The notes: generated from the sequence alone by a model not told the origin. Numbered from the stretch's first letter, positions 25,140 through 35,784 are shown. The stretch is 64,000 nt of DNA from Pseudomaricurvus alcaniphilus (GCF_011440395.1 NZ_JAAOIX010000003.1:186001-250000), one strand, 5' to 3'. Program-made: numbers and translations.

Positions 25140-26114
25140 TCAGGCTTCGGCGATCACTACAGCGCGCAGCGGTGCCGGGTGTCCCTCAGCGGTGAGTTCG
25201 GGGTTGTGCGGGTCGAGAAATTGCGGCAGTGAGTGAAACTTCATCCACTCGGTGGAGCGCTGTTCCTCAACGCTGGTGCGGGTGCAATCCACCAGGCGCG
25301 GATTGTTGAAGCCGCACTTGCGCATCCAGGATAACAGGGTGTCGCAACTGGGCAGAAACCAGACGTTGTTCATCATGCAGTAGCGCCCCTCCGGTACCAG
25401 TACCTCCCCCAAGCCGCCCTCAATCACCAGGGTTTCCAGCACCACTTGTCCGCCGGGCTTGAGGCTGGCCTTGAGTTCTCGCAAATGATCCATGGGCGAG
25501 CGCCGGTGGTAGAGCACACCCATGGAGAAGGTAGTGTCAAAGGCTTGCAGTGCCGGCGGCAATGCCTCGATGCCCACGGGGAGCAATTCTACCGGTGCGG
25601 CGCCGATAAAGTGCTTGAGCATATAAAACTGCACCACAAAGCGCGGCGAGGGGTCGATGCCAATGACCTGGCGCGCACCTTCTCCCAGCATGCGCCAGCA
25701 GTGATAACCGTTGCCGCAGCCGACATCGAGCACAGTCCTGCCTTGCAGCGGGGCCAGGTGGGGTAATACCCGCTCCCACTTCCAGTCCGAGCGCCACTCG
25801 GTATCGATGTGGATGCCGTGAATACGGTAGGGGCCTTTGCGCCAAGGGATCAGCGCCTGCAGGCAGGCGCGAATCTGCTCGCGCTGCGCTTCATTTATGG
25901 CCACCGTCGATCCCAGTTCAACGCCGCTCTGCAGTTCCACCTGGTCGGTGGTCACGGTGGGCAACTGCTCCAGTGCCTGCAGCCATTGCGGCAGATCCCC
26001 AAAGCGCTCGGCGCTCAGGCAGCGTTCGATTTGCTCCGGCAGTGTCGCCAGCCAGGGTTCGAGGGCCGTGCCCGGTAGCGATTGCAGGAAGGAGGTGTAG
26101 TCAATGGTGGCCAT
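25140..26114 (-). CDS. cmoB: tRNA U34 carboxymethyltransferase CmoB
   Basis: A 324-residue methyltransferase-fold enzyme that transfers a carboxymethyl group from carboxy-SAM to 5-hydroxyuridine at tRNA position 34, giving cmo5U. The N-terminal helical domain is followed by the cofactor site TVLDVGCGNGYHCWRMLGEG, then FDTTFSMGVLYHRRSPMDHL and a C-terminal NPRLVDCTRTSVEEQRSTEWM, all characteristic of CmoB. cmoA lies directly upstream, eight bases away, on the same strand; it makes the carboxy-SAM cofactor. Confidence 0.95.
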   Translation of the reverse strand: MATIDYTSFLQSLPGTALEPWLATLPEQIERCLSAERFGDLPQWLQALEQLPTVTTDQVELQSGVELGSTVAINEAQREQIRACLQALIPWRKGPYRIHGIHIDTEWRSDWKWERVLPHLAPLQGRTVLDVGCGNGYHCWRMLGEGARQVIGIDPSPRFVVQFYMLKHFIGAAPVELLPVGIEALPPALQAFDTTFSMGVLYHRRSPMDHLRELKASLKPGGQVVLETLVIEGGLGEVLVPEGRYCMMNNVWFLPSCDTLLSWMRKCGFNNPRLVDCTRTSVEEQRSTEWMKFHSLPQFLDPHNPELTAEGHPAPLRAVVIAEA

Positions 26115-26122
26115 GGTTGGGG

Positions 26123-26860
26123 TTACTTGACAGCGATAAGGGAGGCAAAATTAAAACACTGGAACCAGACGTCGCAACTGGCAAAGCCGGCGCTCTTGAG
26201 GCGGCGGCGGTGCGCGTCCAGGGTCTCGGGTATCAGCACATTTTCCAGGGCCGAGCGCTTGCGGGAGACTTCAAGTTCACTGTAGCCGTTGGCACGCTTG
26301 AAGTTGTGGTGCAGCTCTATCATCAGTTGATGGTGGTGAGGGTCGTCAAAAGAGACTTTTTCCGACAGGATAAGTACCCCGCCAGGCAACAAGCCCCGGT
26401 AGATCGCGGCAAGGATCTGCTGGCGTCGATCGGGCTGGATAAATTGCAGGGTAAAATTCAGCACCACCACTGAGGCCCGCTCAATGGCCACCTCTTGCAG
26501 GTCGCTGCACAGCACCTGCACCGGTACTTCGCCGCTGTCGGCGGCAATGATTGCGCGACACTGTGCCACCATGGGCTCGGAATTATCCACCGCAACGATC
26601 GCACAGTCAGCGGCCTGGATTCGATGGCGCATGGCCAGGGTCGCGGCCCCCAGCGAACAACCCAGGTCGTAGCAGCGGCTGCCACTGCTGGCGTAGCGCT
26701 CTGCCAGGTTGCCGATCATGCTGATAATGGTGGTGTAGCCGGGTACTGAACGCTTGATCATGTCCGGAAACACCTCCACCACCTTTTGGTCGAACTGAAA
26801 CCCGCCGGTCTGGTTGAGCGGGTCGGAGAACAGTTTGTCGGGTTTGGTTGGGGCAGGCAT
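26123..26860 (-). CDS. cmoA: Carboxy-SAM synthase CmoA
   Basis: A 245-residue class I methyltransferase fold that converts SAM and prephenate to carboxy-S-adenosylmethionine for CmoB. Signatures are [28 protein letters not shown] at the N-terminus (read as two parts), [15 protein letters not shown] for the cofactor, and [14 protein letters not shown] and [17 protein letters not shown] later. The frame extends upstream to 26977, but ATG at 26860 ([13 protein letters not shown]) gives the family length. It forms an operon with cmoB and is divergent from the response regulator gene. Confidence 0.95.
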   Translation of the reverse strand: MPAPTKPDKLFSDPLNQTGGFQFDQKVVEVFPDMIKRSVPGYTTIISMIGNLAERYASSGSRCYDLGCSLGAATLAMRHRIQAADCAIVAVDNSEPMVAQCRAIIAADSGEVPVQVLCSDLQEVAIERASVVVLNFTLQFIQPDRRQQILAAIYRGLLPGGVLILSEKVSFDDPHHHQLMIELHHNFKRANGYSELEVSRKRSALENVLIPETLDAHRRRLKSAGFASCDVWFQCFNFASLIAVK

Positions 26861-26990
26861 GAGTTGATCCAGTGTGGTTTCGGCGGCAGGATACTCGTCT
26901 TTGGGGCGATTGTGAACCGGGCGCCTTCGGGCCGATGCTATATGGTCTATTCTGTTAGGAACGATAGGGATAGACACGGATTTGGGCAGA

Positions 26991-28610
26991 ATGGCAGTTT
27001 CTCAATACGCCGCGCTGAAAATACTGGTGGTGGATGATTTTCACAGCTTTCGGGCCACCCTCGGCCGGCTGCTGGCGGAGTTTGGCTGCGACGATGTAAC
27101 CACGGTTATGAACGGTCCGCAGGCACTGGCCGCGTGTCGCAAGCACAAGTTTGATGTGGTCCTGTGCGACTACAACCTGGGAGAGGGGCCCAACGGCCAG
27201 CAGGTGTTGGAAGAGTTGCGCCAGCGCAACCTGCTCGCCCGCGACAGCTTGTTTTTACTGGTCTCCGCCGAGTCGAGCCAGGCGATTGTGCTCTCCGCCT
27301 ACGACTACTCGCCCGATGCCTATCTCACCAAGCCCATTAACGGCAAGAGCCTGCAGCAGCGCCTGGATCGCCTGCTGCGCCAACGCGACGCTATGGCGCC
27401 GATATACGCGCGCCTGGCGGCGGGCAAGATTGACGCCGCCATTGGGCTGGCCGAGCAGGCCATTGCCGCCGGCAGCCGCTACAGTTATGCCTGCCAGCGC
27501 CTGTTGGGCAACCTGTATATGCAGCAGGACCGGATCAGCGAGGCGGAAAAATTATACACCGGGGTGTTGGAAATGCGGCCGCTGGACTGGGCCCAGGTGG
27601 GGTTGGCCCAGGTCAAACGGGCTCAGGGTGACCTGCCAACGGCCATCCAATGGCTGCAGCGAATTATCGATGACAACCCCTTCTGCCTGCCAGCTTACGA
27701 TGCCCTGGCGGAGGTTTATCGGCAGCTGGGGGAAGCGGATAAAACCCAGCAGGTCATGCAAGCGGCAGTGGCGGTATCGCCGCTGTCCATTCTCCGCCAG
27801 GCAGAATTGGCCCATACCGCCGCCGCTAATCGCGATCTGGAGGTGGCTTCCCGGGCCTATGGGCGCTGTGTAAAACTGGGTGAGAATTCCTGTCACGATC
27901 ACCAGGATAATCACCTCCAGTACGGTCGCGTCACCGCCGCATGGATTCGCGAGAGCCAGTTGCCTAATGCGCTGGATTTGGCCAAGGACGGGTTGCGGGT
28001 GCTGGGCAATGTGCCCAGGCGGTTTGAACTGGGTGCGGTCCAGCGCCAGCAGGTGTCGCTGCTCGAGTGCCAGCTGCTCAGCGCCCGGGGGGAGGACAAG
28101 AGCGCCCAGGAACTGCTCAAGGATGTGGAGGAAAACATAGAGCTTCCCGGGGACAGCCTCGATTTACAGCTGGACCTGGTGGCCACGCTAAAGACGCTGC
28201 GACTGGATGAGCGTGCCGAGCAAGTGCTGAAGTCGCTGGTGGAACAGTACTGTGGTGACCAGCCGGCCCTGCAGCGGATTGACCTGTGGCTGGAGGAGCC
28301 GGTCAGTGAGCGCAACCGCAAACTGGTGGCCGAGCTCAATCGCGAGGGTATCGGCTTCTACGATGCCAACAACTACGCCAGGGCGCTGGACAGCTTCAAA
28401 CGTGCCTGCCGCTTGTTTCCCCATCACCCGGGAGTGCAGCTGAATTTGCTGCAGGCACTGGTGGCGGATATGAAGCAACACGGCTGTAGTGGCGAGGGCA
28501 TGGAATTGTCCGCCAGTCTCTGCCAGCGCATTCAGCAGACGGTCCAGCCGGGAGGAGAGGAGTTCAATCGATTCAAACAGTTACAGCAGGTTATTAAGCA
28601 GCTGCATTAA
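26991..28610 (+). CDS. Response regulator with C-terminal TPR domain
   Basis: A 539-residue cytoplasmic protein. Residues 10-125 are a receiver domain with Asp15-Asp16, phosphoacceptor Asp60 (VVLCDYNLG) and Lys114 (DAYLTKP). The rest is a helical array of TPR-like repeats (about residues 135-535), with segments such as [27 protein letters not shown]. No DNA-binding or enzymatic output domain is present, so phosphorylation probably changes protein-protein contacts. The gene directly downstream encodes a soluble histidine kinase, an evident partner. A TTG at 26982 is an alternative start. Confidence 0.85.
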   Translation: MAVSQYAALKILVVDDFHSFRATLGRLLAEFGCDDVTTVMNGPQALAACRKHKFDVVLCDYNLGEGPNGQQVLEELRQRNLLARDSLFLLVSAESSQAIVLSAYDYSPDAYLTKPINGKSLQQRLDRLLRQRDAMAPIYARLAAGKIDAAIGLAEQAIAAGSRYSYACQRLLGNLYMQQDRISEAEKLYTGVLEMRPLDWAQVGLAQVKRAQGDLPTAIQWLQRIIDDNPFCLPAYDALAEVYRQLGEADKTQQVMQAAVAVSPLSILRQAELAHTAAANRDLEVASRAYGRCVKLGENSCHDHQDNHLQYGRVTAAWIRESQLPNALDLAKDGLRVLGNVPRRFELGAVQRQQVSLLECQLLSARGEDKSAQELLKDVEENIELPGDSLDLQLDLVATLKTLRLDERAEQVLKSLVEQYCGDQPALQRIDLWLEEPVSERNRKLVAELNREGIGFYDANNYARALDSFKRACRLFPHHPGVQLNLLQALVADMKQHGCSGEGMELSASLCQRIQQTVQPGGEEFNRFKQLQQVIKQLH

Positions 28611-28640
28611 TTTGGCTGAGGCCTGTCAGGGGAGGCAAAA

Positions 28641-29333
28641 ATGAGCGCATATGAAATCGACGATTTTTCACTGGTGCTGGCTTCCAGCGTGCACGATATG
28701 AAAAACTCACTGGGCATGCTGCTCGATACCCTGCAGCAGGTGGTCGAGGCGACCCCGCCCCGGGACGACGGGCAGGCGCGCCAGTTTGCCACCCTGCAGT
28801 ACGAGGCGGCACGTATCAACACCGAGCTGGTGCAGCTGCTGGCCGTCTATCGAATGCAAAACCGGAGCTTGCCGGTACAGGTGGACCAGCATTTCCTGAT
28901 CGATGTGCTGGAGGAACAGGTGGCGCGCAATGATATGCTGTGCCAGACCCGCAAGCTGAGCCTGGAGGTGGACTGTGACGAAGACCTGGCCTGGTATTTT
29001 GATGCCGAGCTGGTGGGTGGCGTGGTCAATAACATCCTGGTAAACAGCGCTCGTTACAGCCGGGAGAAGATCTTGCTGCGAGCGCTTGTCGAGCAGCAGC
29101 AACTGGTTATTACCATCGCCGACGACGGCGCCGGTTACCCCCCGGCGATGCTGGAAAACAGCGGCCAGGACAGCGCCGCCGGGGTCAATTTTGCCGCCGG
29201 CAATACGCATCTGGGCCTGTTTTTTGCCCGGCGGGTGGCCAACATGCACCGGCGCGGGGAAATGTCGGGTAGAATTCAGTTGAGTAATGGCGGCCCACTG
29301 GGTGGCGGCGTTTTTACCCTGATCCTGCCGTGA
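28641..29333 (+). CDS. Soluble histidine kinase lacking a sensor domain
   Basis: A 230-residue protein made only of a dimerisation/phosphoacceptor helix pair and an ATPase domain. The H-box is ASSVHDMKNSLGMLLD with His18, the N-box is VVNNILVNSARYS, the G1 box is ADDGAGYP and a degenerate G2 box is NTHLGLFFARR. There is no sensor region or membrane segment. It has a strong ribosome-binding site (GGGGAGGC) and lies 30 bases after the response regulator-TPR gene, so I infer that the two act as a pair with the input coming from a bound protein. Confidence 0.83.
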   Translation: MSAYEIDDFSLVLASSVHDMKNSLGMLLDTLQQVVEATPPRDDGQARQFATLQYEAARINTELVQLLAVYRMQNRSLPVQVDQHFLIDVLEEQVARNDMLCQTRKLSLEVDCDEDLAWYFDAELVGGVVNNILVNSARYSREKILLRALVEQQQLVITIADDGAGYPPAMLENSGQDSAAGVNFAAGNTHLGLFFARRVANMHRRGEMSGRIQLSNGGPLGGGVFTLILP

Positions 29334-29367
29334 GTCGGCTCCCGCTAACCTGCCTGGCAGAAACAGC

Positions 29368-29778
29368 ATGAAAATATCCAATCAGGTTGATTTGCCTGAT
29401 GACGAGATCGAAATGACCGCCATTCGCTCCCAGGGGGCCGGCGGGCAGAACGTCAATAAAGTCTCCTCCGCGATTCACCTGCGCTTTGATATTGTCGCCT
29501 CCTCACTGCCAGACTTTTACAAGGAGCAGCTGTTGCGGCTGGCCGATAGTCGTATCTCCAGCCAGGGGGTGGTGGTGATCAAGGCCCAGCAGTATCGCAC
29601 CCAGGAAAAGAACCGCGCCGATGCATTGGAGCGGCTGCAGGCGTTGATCCAGTCGGTGGCGGTGCAGCGCAAGAAGCGGTTGCCTACCCGGCCGTCGCGA
29701 TCGGCGCGGAGCAAGCGCACCGATCAAAAGAAGCAGCGTGGCCAGGTGAAGAAACTGCGGGGCAAAGTGGATTTCTGA
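29368..29778 (+). CDS. arfB: ArfB (YaeJ) peptidyl-tRNA hydrolase, ribosome rescue factor
   Basis: A 136-residue release-factor-like hydrolase with the catalytic GGQ motif at residues 25-27 (RSQGAGGQNVNKV) and the basic C-terminal tail (KKQRGQVKKLRGK) that enters the empty mRNA channel of stalled ribosomes. It releases peptides from non-stop complexes as a backup to tmRNA. Length and tail agree with E. coli ArfB. It starts 34 bases after the histidine kinase gene and could be in the same transcript. Confidence 0.94.
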   Translation: MKISNQVDLPDDEIEMTAIRSQGAGGQNVNKVSSAIHLRFDIVASSLPDFYKEQLLRLADSRISSQGVVVIKAQQYRTQEKNRADALERLQALIQSVAVQRKKRLPTRPSRSARSKRTDQKKQRGQVKKLRGKVDF

Positions 29779-29901
29779 CCGGCCGGGGCGTTTGGCAGTG
29801 GCCGTCTGCAGGGTTCAGGATTCAGGTATTTGGATTTGCAGCAGGTCAGCAGGCAAACACGTAAACACCTAAACGGATAAAAGAGAAGCAGGGGCCGGCA
29901 G

Positions 29902-32187
29902 ATGCCAGGGTTTGGGCGAGGAATTGCGGTTGTGTTGGTCAGCTGCGTTGTAATCCTTGGGGTGTGTTTTGCCCTGTTCAGTTCTGGTCTGTTAAGTTCT
30001 GCCCCGTTTGGCGGGGCATTGTATCGCTACCTTGACCAGGCCCTGTTTGGTATCCGCTCGGGGCCGCTGGTGCAGCAACTGCCTGCTGGCTACGATCGCT
30101 ACGCGCCGCGCCAGGCCTACAGCGGACCGCACCCCTCGCAGCGGCCGTTTGCGGTTGATGCCGAGGCATTTCCGGTGGATCTGGGGGCAGTCGGCCCTAT
30201 CGACACCAGCCTCGGGCCCCCGCAATACCCCTTTGCCTGCGATAGCCAAGCGTCGGGGTTGGGGCAGCCGCTGGTGGACAACCAGCAGGGGGCCGGGGTC
30301 GCGGTGACCGACAGCGCCGGCAAGATCATTGGTTACAGCAAGGATTGCCAGGTACCGGCTCGCGCCGAGTATTTTTACGCGGTCCAGGGCAGCGATCAGT
30401 TCCAGCCGCTGCCCGCCGGCGAGTTGCCCGGGGATATGACCTGGATCGAGCGCGATGGGCAGCGCATTCCCTTTGTCATCCGCCTCGAGCGGGGTACCAT
30501 CAACCGCTTTATCTACGCCATCGCCGTGCTGCAAAACCCGAATCTGCCGGTAGCCACGGCCGACCCGAGTTACTGGAATGGCCGCCTGTTGTATTTTTTT
30601 CGCGGCGGTGTCGGGATTGGCAAGGTGCAGGGCAAGGTTACCGCCAATACCATCGGTGAGCGCCGGCACCAGGACCTGGCCGAGGGTTACGCCGTGGCCT
30701 TCAGCAGCGGCACCCATACCCGCAATCACTACGACGTCGTGCGCGCCGGCCATACTGCGGCCATGGTTGTGGCCCAGTTTCGCGGCCGTTACGGCGCGCC
30801 GGAGCTGACCCTGGGCCTGGGCGAATCCGGTGGCGCCGTGCTGCAATATCTCACCGCGCAAAACCATCCGGGCCTGCTGGACGGCCTCATCACCGGCTAC
30901 TCCTATCCGGATATGATTACCCAGACCATTTGGGTGCTCGACTGCGACCTGCTGGAATATTATTTTGACGTTACCGCGGCGGACCAGCCGCGCTGGCAGA
31001 AGCAGGAAGAGCGCACCCTGATCGAGGGCCTGACCGCCGACAGTAACCTGCCGAATCGCTTTGCCAATGTCGACAAGTGGATGCGCCGGCTGTCGCTGCG
31101 CCCACCGCTGGCGCCGGGCTCCACCGAGTGTGCCCGCGGCTGGCGCGGCCTTACCGCGATGACCAATAATCCCCACTTTTACCATCGCGCGCTGCGCTTT
31201 TCGCCCGGGGTCCGGGCCGGCGAGCGCTTCAGTCACTGGCATGACCTGAAGTGGGTTTATGGCGTCGACGAGAGTGGTTATGCGCGCCGAACCTTTGACA
31301 ATACCGGGGTGCAGTACGGGTTGAAAGCGCTGCGCAGCGGCAGGATCAGTCCGGCCGAGTTTCTCCATCTGAACGCCAATATCGGCGCCTGGAAAGCCCC
31401 TGCGGATATGGCGCCGGAGCGCCTGTGGGTATTGAGCGAGGAGCGCAGTTTCAGCGCTTTCTCCCTCTGGAGTGACCACAATATGCGCAAGACTCCCGGC
31501 GGGGCGACGCCGCTGTCAGTGTTTCAAAATAATGCCATCGACCAGGTGCGGGTGGCGCCGCGCAACCGCGGCAGCCTCGAGGCCATCGCCGCCGCCTATC
31601 GCAGTGGCCAGGTGTTTGTGGGGGATATCGATGTGCCGGTGATCGATGTGCGCCACTACCTCGATGACCGGCTCGATATGCACCACTCCTTCGCCTCGTT
31701 ATCGGCGCGTCTGCGTATCGCGGCGGCCAGGGGCAAGAGCGATAATATGCTGGTATGGGTGGCGGATCCGGCTTTTAATCCGGCCCAAAAGGCGCGCGAC
31801 CTGCTGGTCGACTGGTTGCAAAACGGCAAGCCGGCAGCGGCCGTGGACACCTGTTTCGATGCCGGGGGCAATACCATTGCCGCCGGTGAGGGCGTCTGGG
31901 ATGGCGATTGGAACGGCCGGCCCCAAGGGCCCTGCCTGCAGCGCTATCCGGCCCATGAAACCTCTCGCAATGTGGCCGGTGCACCGCTGGCCGGCGACCT
32001 GTTTAGCTGTGCCTTGATCCCGGTTGCGGTGGCACTGGAGCGCGATTTTTACGCGCCGCTGGATATGTCCCCCTACCGGCAGATACTGGAAAAGGTGTTT
32101 GCCGACGGGGTGTGCGACTACACCCTGGGTGACCTGGGCCGGCCAGAGGCAATAAAAAACCCCGCCAGCGGTAACTGGCGGGGTTAA
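29902..32187 (+). CDS. DUF6351 family secreted alpha/beta-hydrolase-like protein
   Basis: A 761-residue exported protein. Residues 8-32 are a hydrophobic signal or anchor (GIAVVLVSCVVILGVCFALF). The long mature part contains a nucleophile-elbow motif TLGLGESGGAVLQYL, so a serine hydrolase fold is likely, and scattered cysteines (FACDSQ, STECARGW, DTCFDAGG, GPCLQRYP). Length and motifs fit the DUF6351 family found in marine and soil gammaproteobacteria and actinobacteria. The substrate is not established; esterase-like activity is an inference. Its last codons overlap the terminator that serves the convergent fusA gene. Confidence 0.75.
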   Translation: MPGFGRGIAVVLVSCVVILGVCFALFSSGLLSSAPFGGALYRYLDQALFGIRSGPLVQQLPAGYDRYAPRQAYSGPHPSQRPFAVDAEAFPVDLGAVGPIDTSLGPPQYPFACDSQASGLGQPLVDNQQGAGVAVTDSAGKIIGYSKDCQVPARAEYFYAVQGSDQFQPLPAGELPGDMTWIERDGQRIPFVIRLERGTINRFIYAIAVLQNPNLPVATADPSYWNGRLLYFFRGGVGIGKVQGKVTANTIGERRHQDLAEGYAVAFSSGTHTRNHYDVVRAGHTAAMVVAQFRGRYGAPELTLGLGESGGAVLQYLTAQNHPGLLDGLITGYSYPDMITQTIWVLDCDLLEYYFDVTAADQPRWQKQEERTLIEGLTADSNLPNRFANVDKWMRRLSLRPPLAPGSTECARGWRGLTAMTNNPHFYHRALRFSPGVRAGERFSHWHDLKWVYGVDESGYARRTFDNTGVQYGLKALRSGRISPAEFLHLNANIGAWKAPADMAPERLWVLSEERSFSAFSLWSDHNMRKTPGGATPLSVFQNNAIDQVRVAPRNRGSLEAIAAAYRSGQVFVGDIDVPVIDVRHYLDDRLDMHHSFASLSARLRIAAARGKSDNMLVWVADPAFNPAQKARDLLVDWLQNGKPAAAVDTCFDAGGNTIAAGEGVWDGDWNGRPQGPCLQRYPAHETSRNVAGAPLAGDLFSCALIPVAVALERDFYAPLDMSPYRQILEKVFADGVCDYTLGDLGRPEAIKNPASGNWRG
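32152..32183 (-). terminator. Intrinsic terminator of fusA, inside the 3' end of the DUF6351 gene
   Basis: CCCCGCCAG (32160-32168) pairs with CTGGCGGGG (32175-32183) around a six-base loop. On the minus strand the stem is followed by GTTTTTTATT, a good U-tract, 60 bases beyond the fusA stop. On the plus strand there is no T-run. The stem encodes the last residues (ASGNWRG) of the DUF6351 protein. Confidence 0.85.
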
Positions 32188-32242
32188 TCAGAAAGTGCCT
32201 TGCCCCTAACCGAAGTTGGCGGGGCAGTGGCGGGCGGACGCC

Positions 32243-34336
32243 TTACTTGCGAGCGGCCTCTTTCTTTTCTTTTTCCTTGGCGATGATCTCTTCAGAGACC
32301 TGCGCCGGGCACGGCATATAGTGGGAGAACTCCATGGAGAACTGGCCGCGACCGGAAGTCATGGTGCGCAGGTGACCGATGTAGCCAAACATCTCTGACA
32401 GCGGTACGTCAGCCTTGACGCGCACGCCAGTGGCGCCTGGCTCCTGGTCCTTGATCATGCCACGACGACGGTTGAGGTCACCGATTACATCACCGACGTG
32501 ATCTTCCGGGGTGAATACGTCGACCTTCATGATCGGCTCCAGCAGCTGTGGGCCGGCCTTGGGCATGGACTGGCGGAAAGCACCCTTGGCAGCGATTTCA
32601 AAGGCGATGGCCGAGGAGTCAACGGCGTGGTAGCTACCGTCGTACAGCTCAACTTCAACGTCCAGCACCGGGAAGCCGGCCAGCGGGCCTTCCTGCATCA
32701 TGCTGCCAAAGCCTTTCTCGATGGCGGGGAAGAATTCTTTCGGTACGTTACCGCCGACCACTGTAGAGGCGAACTTGAAGCCGGAGCCGGGCTCACCGGG
32801 ACGGATGCGGTAATCGATCTTACCAAATTGACCGGAACCACCAGACTGCTTCTTGTGGGTGTAGCTGTCTTCGATGGCCTTGGTGATGGTTTCGCGGTAG
32901 GCCACCTGCGGCTTGCCAACCACCAGTTCAACACCGTAGGTACGCTTCAGGATGTCGACCTTGATGTCCAGGTGCAATTCGCCCATACCCTTGAGGATGG
33001 TCTCGCCACTGTCTTCGTCGGTCTCGACCCGGAAGGATGGATCTTCAGCCACCATTTTACCGATAGCGATACCCATTTTCTCGGCGCCGCCCTTGTCTTT
33101 CGGTGCCACGGCGATGGAGATAACCGGCTCGGGGAAGATCATTGGCTCGAGGGTGCAGGGGTGCTTGGGATCACACAGGGTGTGACCGGTCTGCACGTTC
33201 TTCATGCCGACCACGGCGATGATGTCACCGGCCTGGGCGCGGCTGATCTCGGTGCGGTCATTGGCGTGCATCTCTACCATGCGGCCGATACGCTCGGTCT
33301 TGCCGGTAAAGGAGTTGAGGATGGTCATGCCTTTTTCCAGTACCCCGGAGTAAATACGGATAAAGGTCAGGGCGCCGAAGCGGTCGTCCATGATTTTGAA
33401 CGCCAGTGCGCGCAGCGGCTCAGAGGCGGACACCTTGGCGACTTCACCGGTAGGCTCACCGGTTTCGCTGTCGGTCAGTTCCTGTGGATCGACTTCGGTA
33501 GGGGCCGGCAGGTAGTCAACAACCGCGTCCAGCACCAGCTGGATGCCCTTGTTTTTAAAGGCCGAGCCACAGTAAGTGGGGAAGAAGTCCAGCTTGCGGG
33601 TACCTTCGCGGATGCAGCGCTTCAGGTCTTCAATGGAGGGCTCTTCGCCTTCCATATAGGCCATCATCAGATCATCGTCCTGCTCGACAGCAGTTTCGAT
33701 CAGCATTTCGCGATACTCGGCAGCCTTCTCGACCAGGTCAGCGGGGATGTCGGTGATTTCGTAGTTCTCGGGCAGGCCGGTGTCGTCCCAGATATAGGCT
33801 TTTTGGGACAGGACGTCGACAACGCCTTTGAATTCTTCTTCAATGCCGATGGGCAGGGTCATCACCAGCGGGTTGGCGCCCAGTACTTTTTTGACCTGGG
33901 CCACAACGCGGTAGAAGTCTGCACCCATACGGTCCATCTTGTTGACGAAGATGATGCGCGAAACTTCAGATTCGTTGGCGTAGCGCCAGTTGGTTTCGGA
34001 CTGGGGCTCAACACCGCCGGAACCGCAGAATACGCCGACACCGCCGTCCAGTACTTTCAGGGAGCGGTACACTTCAACGGTAAAGTCAACGTGCCCGGGC
34101 GTATCGATGATGTTCATGCGGTGATCTTTCCAGAAACAGGTAGTCGCCGCTGATTGAATGGTAATACCGCGCTCGGCTTCCTGCTCCATGAAGTCGGTGG
34201 TGGCTGCGCCATCGTGAACTTCACCGGTCTTGTGAATCTTGCCGGTCAGCTTGAGGATACGTTCGGTAGTGGTGGTTTTACCGGCGTCGACGTGAGCGAA
34301 GATGCCGATATTTCTGTACTTGGATAAGTCTGTCAT
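32243..34336 (-). CDS. fusA: Elongation factor G (stand-alone, FusA2-type)
   Basis: A 697-residue translational GTPase with all five EF-G domains. GTPase motifs are [15 protein letters not shown] (G1), [12 protein letters not shown] (G2), DTPGHVDFT (G3) and NKMDRMG (G4). Domain IV tip and domain V are intact ([23 protein letters not shown]). It translocates tRNA-mRNA on the ribosome and with RRF recycles ribosomes. rpsL, rpsG and tuf are not adjacent, so this is the separate EF-G gene found in Pseudomonas and Vibrio as fusA2 rather than the str-operon copy. ATG 34336 is used; the frame runs on upstream to 34624 without family similarity. Confidence 0.92.
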   Translation of the reverse strand: MTDLSKYRNIGIFAHVDAGKTTTTERILKLTGKIHKTGEVHDGAATTDFMEQEAERGITIQSAATTCFWKDHRMNIIDTPGHVDFTVEVYRSLKVLDGGVGVFCGSGGVEPQSETNWRYANESEVSRIIFVNKMDRMGADFYRVVAQVKKVLGANPLVMTLPIGIEEEFKGVVDVLSQKAYIWDDTGLPENYEITDIPADLVEKAAEYREMLIETAVEQDDDLMMAYMEGEEPSIEDLKRCIREGTRKLDFFPTYCGSAFKNKGIQLVLDAVVDYLPAPTEVDPQELTDSETGEPTGEVAKVSASEPLRALAFKIMDDRFGALTFIRIYSGVLEKGMTILNSFTGKTERIGRMVEMHANDRTEISRAQAGDIIAVVGMKNVQTGHTLCDPKHPCTLEPMIFPEPVISIAVAPKDKGGAEKMGIAIGKMVAEDPSFRVETDEDSGETILKGMGELHLDIKVDILKRTYGVELVVGKPQVAYRETITKAIEDSYTHKKQSGGSGQFGKIDYRIRPGEPGSGFKFASTVVGGNVPKEFFPAIEKGFGSMMQEGPLAGFPVLDVEVELYDGSYHAVDSSAIAFEIAAKGAFRQSMPKAGPQLLEPIMKVDVFTPEDHVGDVIGDLNRRRGMIKDQEPGATGVRVKADVPLSEMFGYIGHLRTMTSGRGQFSMEFSHYMPCPAQVSEEIIAKEKEKKEAARK

Positions 34337-34374
34337 TAGTGTTTCTCGATAAGCCAGGGCCAAAATTGCGCGGT

Positions 34375-34402
34375 AGTATACAGGGTTTTGGCAGTCGTAT
34401 AG
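34375..34402 (-). promoter_or_regulatory. Probable fusA promoter -10 region
   Basis: On the minus strand TATACT (34375-34380) preceded by TG gives a good -10 box; the -35 region about 17 bases upstream (TTCTAT or TCTATA) is weak. The transcript would start about 30 bases before the fusA ATG. Confidence 0.4.
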
Positions 34403-34527
34403 AAGGGCAATTGCAATAATAAAGAGGCAATTGCCGCAAAAGCCTGGGAATCCAGGGCGGACGCAGCATTTTATAGAGCGCGGATAACTATTTACAGTCT
34501 TTTTGCAGTGATTGCCCGGAATCTTGT

Positions 34528-35784
34528 TTAGCGGCCGGCGTAGGCGCTGCGCACTTCCTCGGCGATGAGTTCGATTCCGCGTTTGACCGAAGCCGGGTTC
34601 TGGGCATAGGACACCCGTATACACTCGTGTTTGTGTGGCCAGGCGTCATCGATACCGACGAAAAAGCCATCCCCGGGCACCACCAGCACGCCCTTTGCCT
34701 TCAGGCGTTCATAGAGTTGCTGGCTGCCGATGGGCAGGTCCTTAAACCAGAGCCAGAGAAAGATTGCGCCCTCGGGTTTGTGAATATGGCAGGGCAAGCC
34801 CTGCAGGGCAGCGCGTAGCCAGTCCACGGTTTGCACCACTGCCTGGCGATAATAGGGCGCCACGTGCTGGCGCGAGAGGGTGAGAATCTGGTCGTTCTCC
34901 AGCAGCTGTTTACCGATGGCCGGGCCGAGATTGCCACAGGCCAGGCTGACGATGGTGTTGGCGTTGGCAAAGGCCTGCACCAGCTCTTCTGCTGCCACCA
35001 CGATGCCGGTGCGGGCCCCGGGCAGGCCCAGCTTGGACAGGCTCAGTACCAGCACTGTGTTGTCGTTCCAGTGGCAGCTGGCTTCACTGAAAATAATGCC
35101 GGGGAAGGGCAGGCCGTAGGCGCCGTCGATGATCAGCGGCATATTGTGCTGCCGTGCCAACTCGTCCAGGTGGGCCATTTCGCTGTCGGTGAGGACATTG
35201 CCGGTGGGGTTGGTCGGCCGCGATACGCAGAATGCGGCGCTGGTTTCATCGACCTGCAGGTGGGAGAAGTCGACGTGGTATTTGAACAGCTGGTCGTCCA
35301 GCAGTTCGATGCTGGGTCGGGTCGCGGTGAAGAAGCCCTCGCTAATGCCGACGTCTTTGTAGCCGAGGTATTCCGGTGCCAGCGGCAGGTGGATCGATTT
35401 GTGGCTGCCGTCGGGCATGGCACCGGCGAGCAGGTTGTAGAGAATAAAGAAGGCGGGCTGGCTGCCGTTGGAGACCGCGATATTGGCGGCGGTTACCGGC
35501 CAGCCAAACTGCTTGTGTAAAAACCGCGCTACCGCGTGGCGAAACTCCGTGTCGCCCTGGGGCTGCTGGTAGATGCCAAACAGCGCCTTGCGCTCGGCCG
35601 GATTGGCAAGCAGGGTTTCCAGGTGCTGCTGGAAGACGTGCTCCACGGCGGGCAGGTGGGCCGGGTTGCCGCCACCCATAAAGATCATGTCGGGGTTTTC
35701 CCGCAGCGCATTGCCCAGGTCTTCCATCAGGTTGCCGATGGAAGAGCTGCCGCCAAATTTGGTGCCGAACGAGGAGAAGTTCAT
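34528..35784 (-). CDS. avtA: Valine-pyruvate transaminase AvtA
   Basis: A 418-residue fold-type I PLP aminotransferase. It begins with the AvtA signature [20 protein letters not shown] and has [16 protein letters not shown], the substrate region [16 protein letters not shown], the PLP aspartate in [12 protein letters not shown] and the Schiff-base lysine in [17 protein letters not shown]. It interconverts valine and pyruvate with 2-oxoisovalerate and alanine. ATG at 35784 gives the standard N-terminus; the open frame continues to 35913. It diverges from gdhA, so two amino-nitrogen genes share a 248-base control region. Confidence 0.93.
   Translation of the reverse strand: MNFSSFGTKFGGSSSIGNLMEDLGNALRENPDMIFMGGGNPAHLPAVEHVFQQHLETLLANPAERKALFGIYQQPQGDTEFRHAVARFLHKQFGWPVTAANIAVSNGSQPAFFILYNLLAGAMPDGSHKSIHLPLAPEYLGYKDVGISEGFFTATRPSIELLDDQLFKYHVDFSHLQVDETSAAFCVSRPTNPTGNVLTDSEMAHLDELARQHNMPLIIDGAYGLPFPGIIFSEASCHWNDNTVLVLSLSKLGLPGARTGIVVAAEELVQAFANANTIVSLACGNLGPAIGKQLLENDQILTLSRQHVAPYYRQAVVQTVDWLRAALQGLPCHIHKPEGAIFLWLWFKDLPIGSQQLYERLKAKGVLVVPGDGFFVGIDDAWPHKHECIRVSYAQNPASVKRGIELIAEEVRSAYAGR

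Noticed and set aside
29992-31479. 495-codon open frame antisense to the DUF6351 gene
   Set aside because: A by-product of high third-position GC; no ribosome-binding site or family similarity seen.
32498-34153. 551-codon open frame antisense to fusA
   Set aside because: It mirrors the codon bias of a highly expressed gene on the other strand; its translation shows no domain, while the fusA frame has every EF-G motif.
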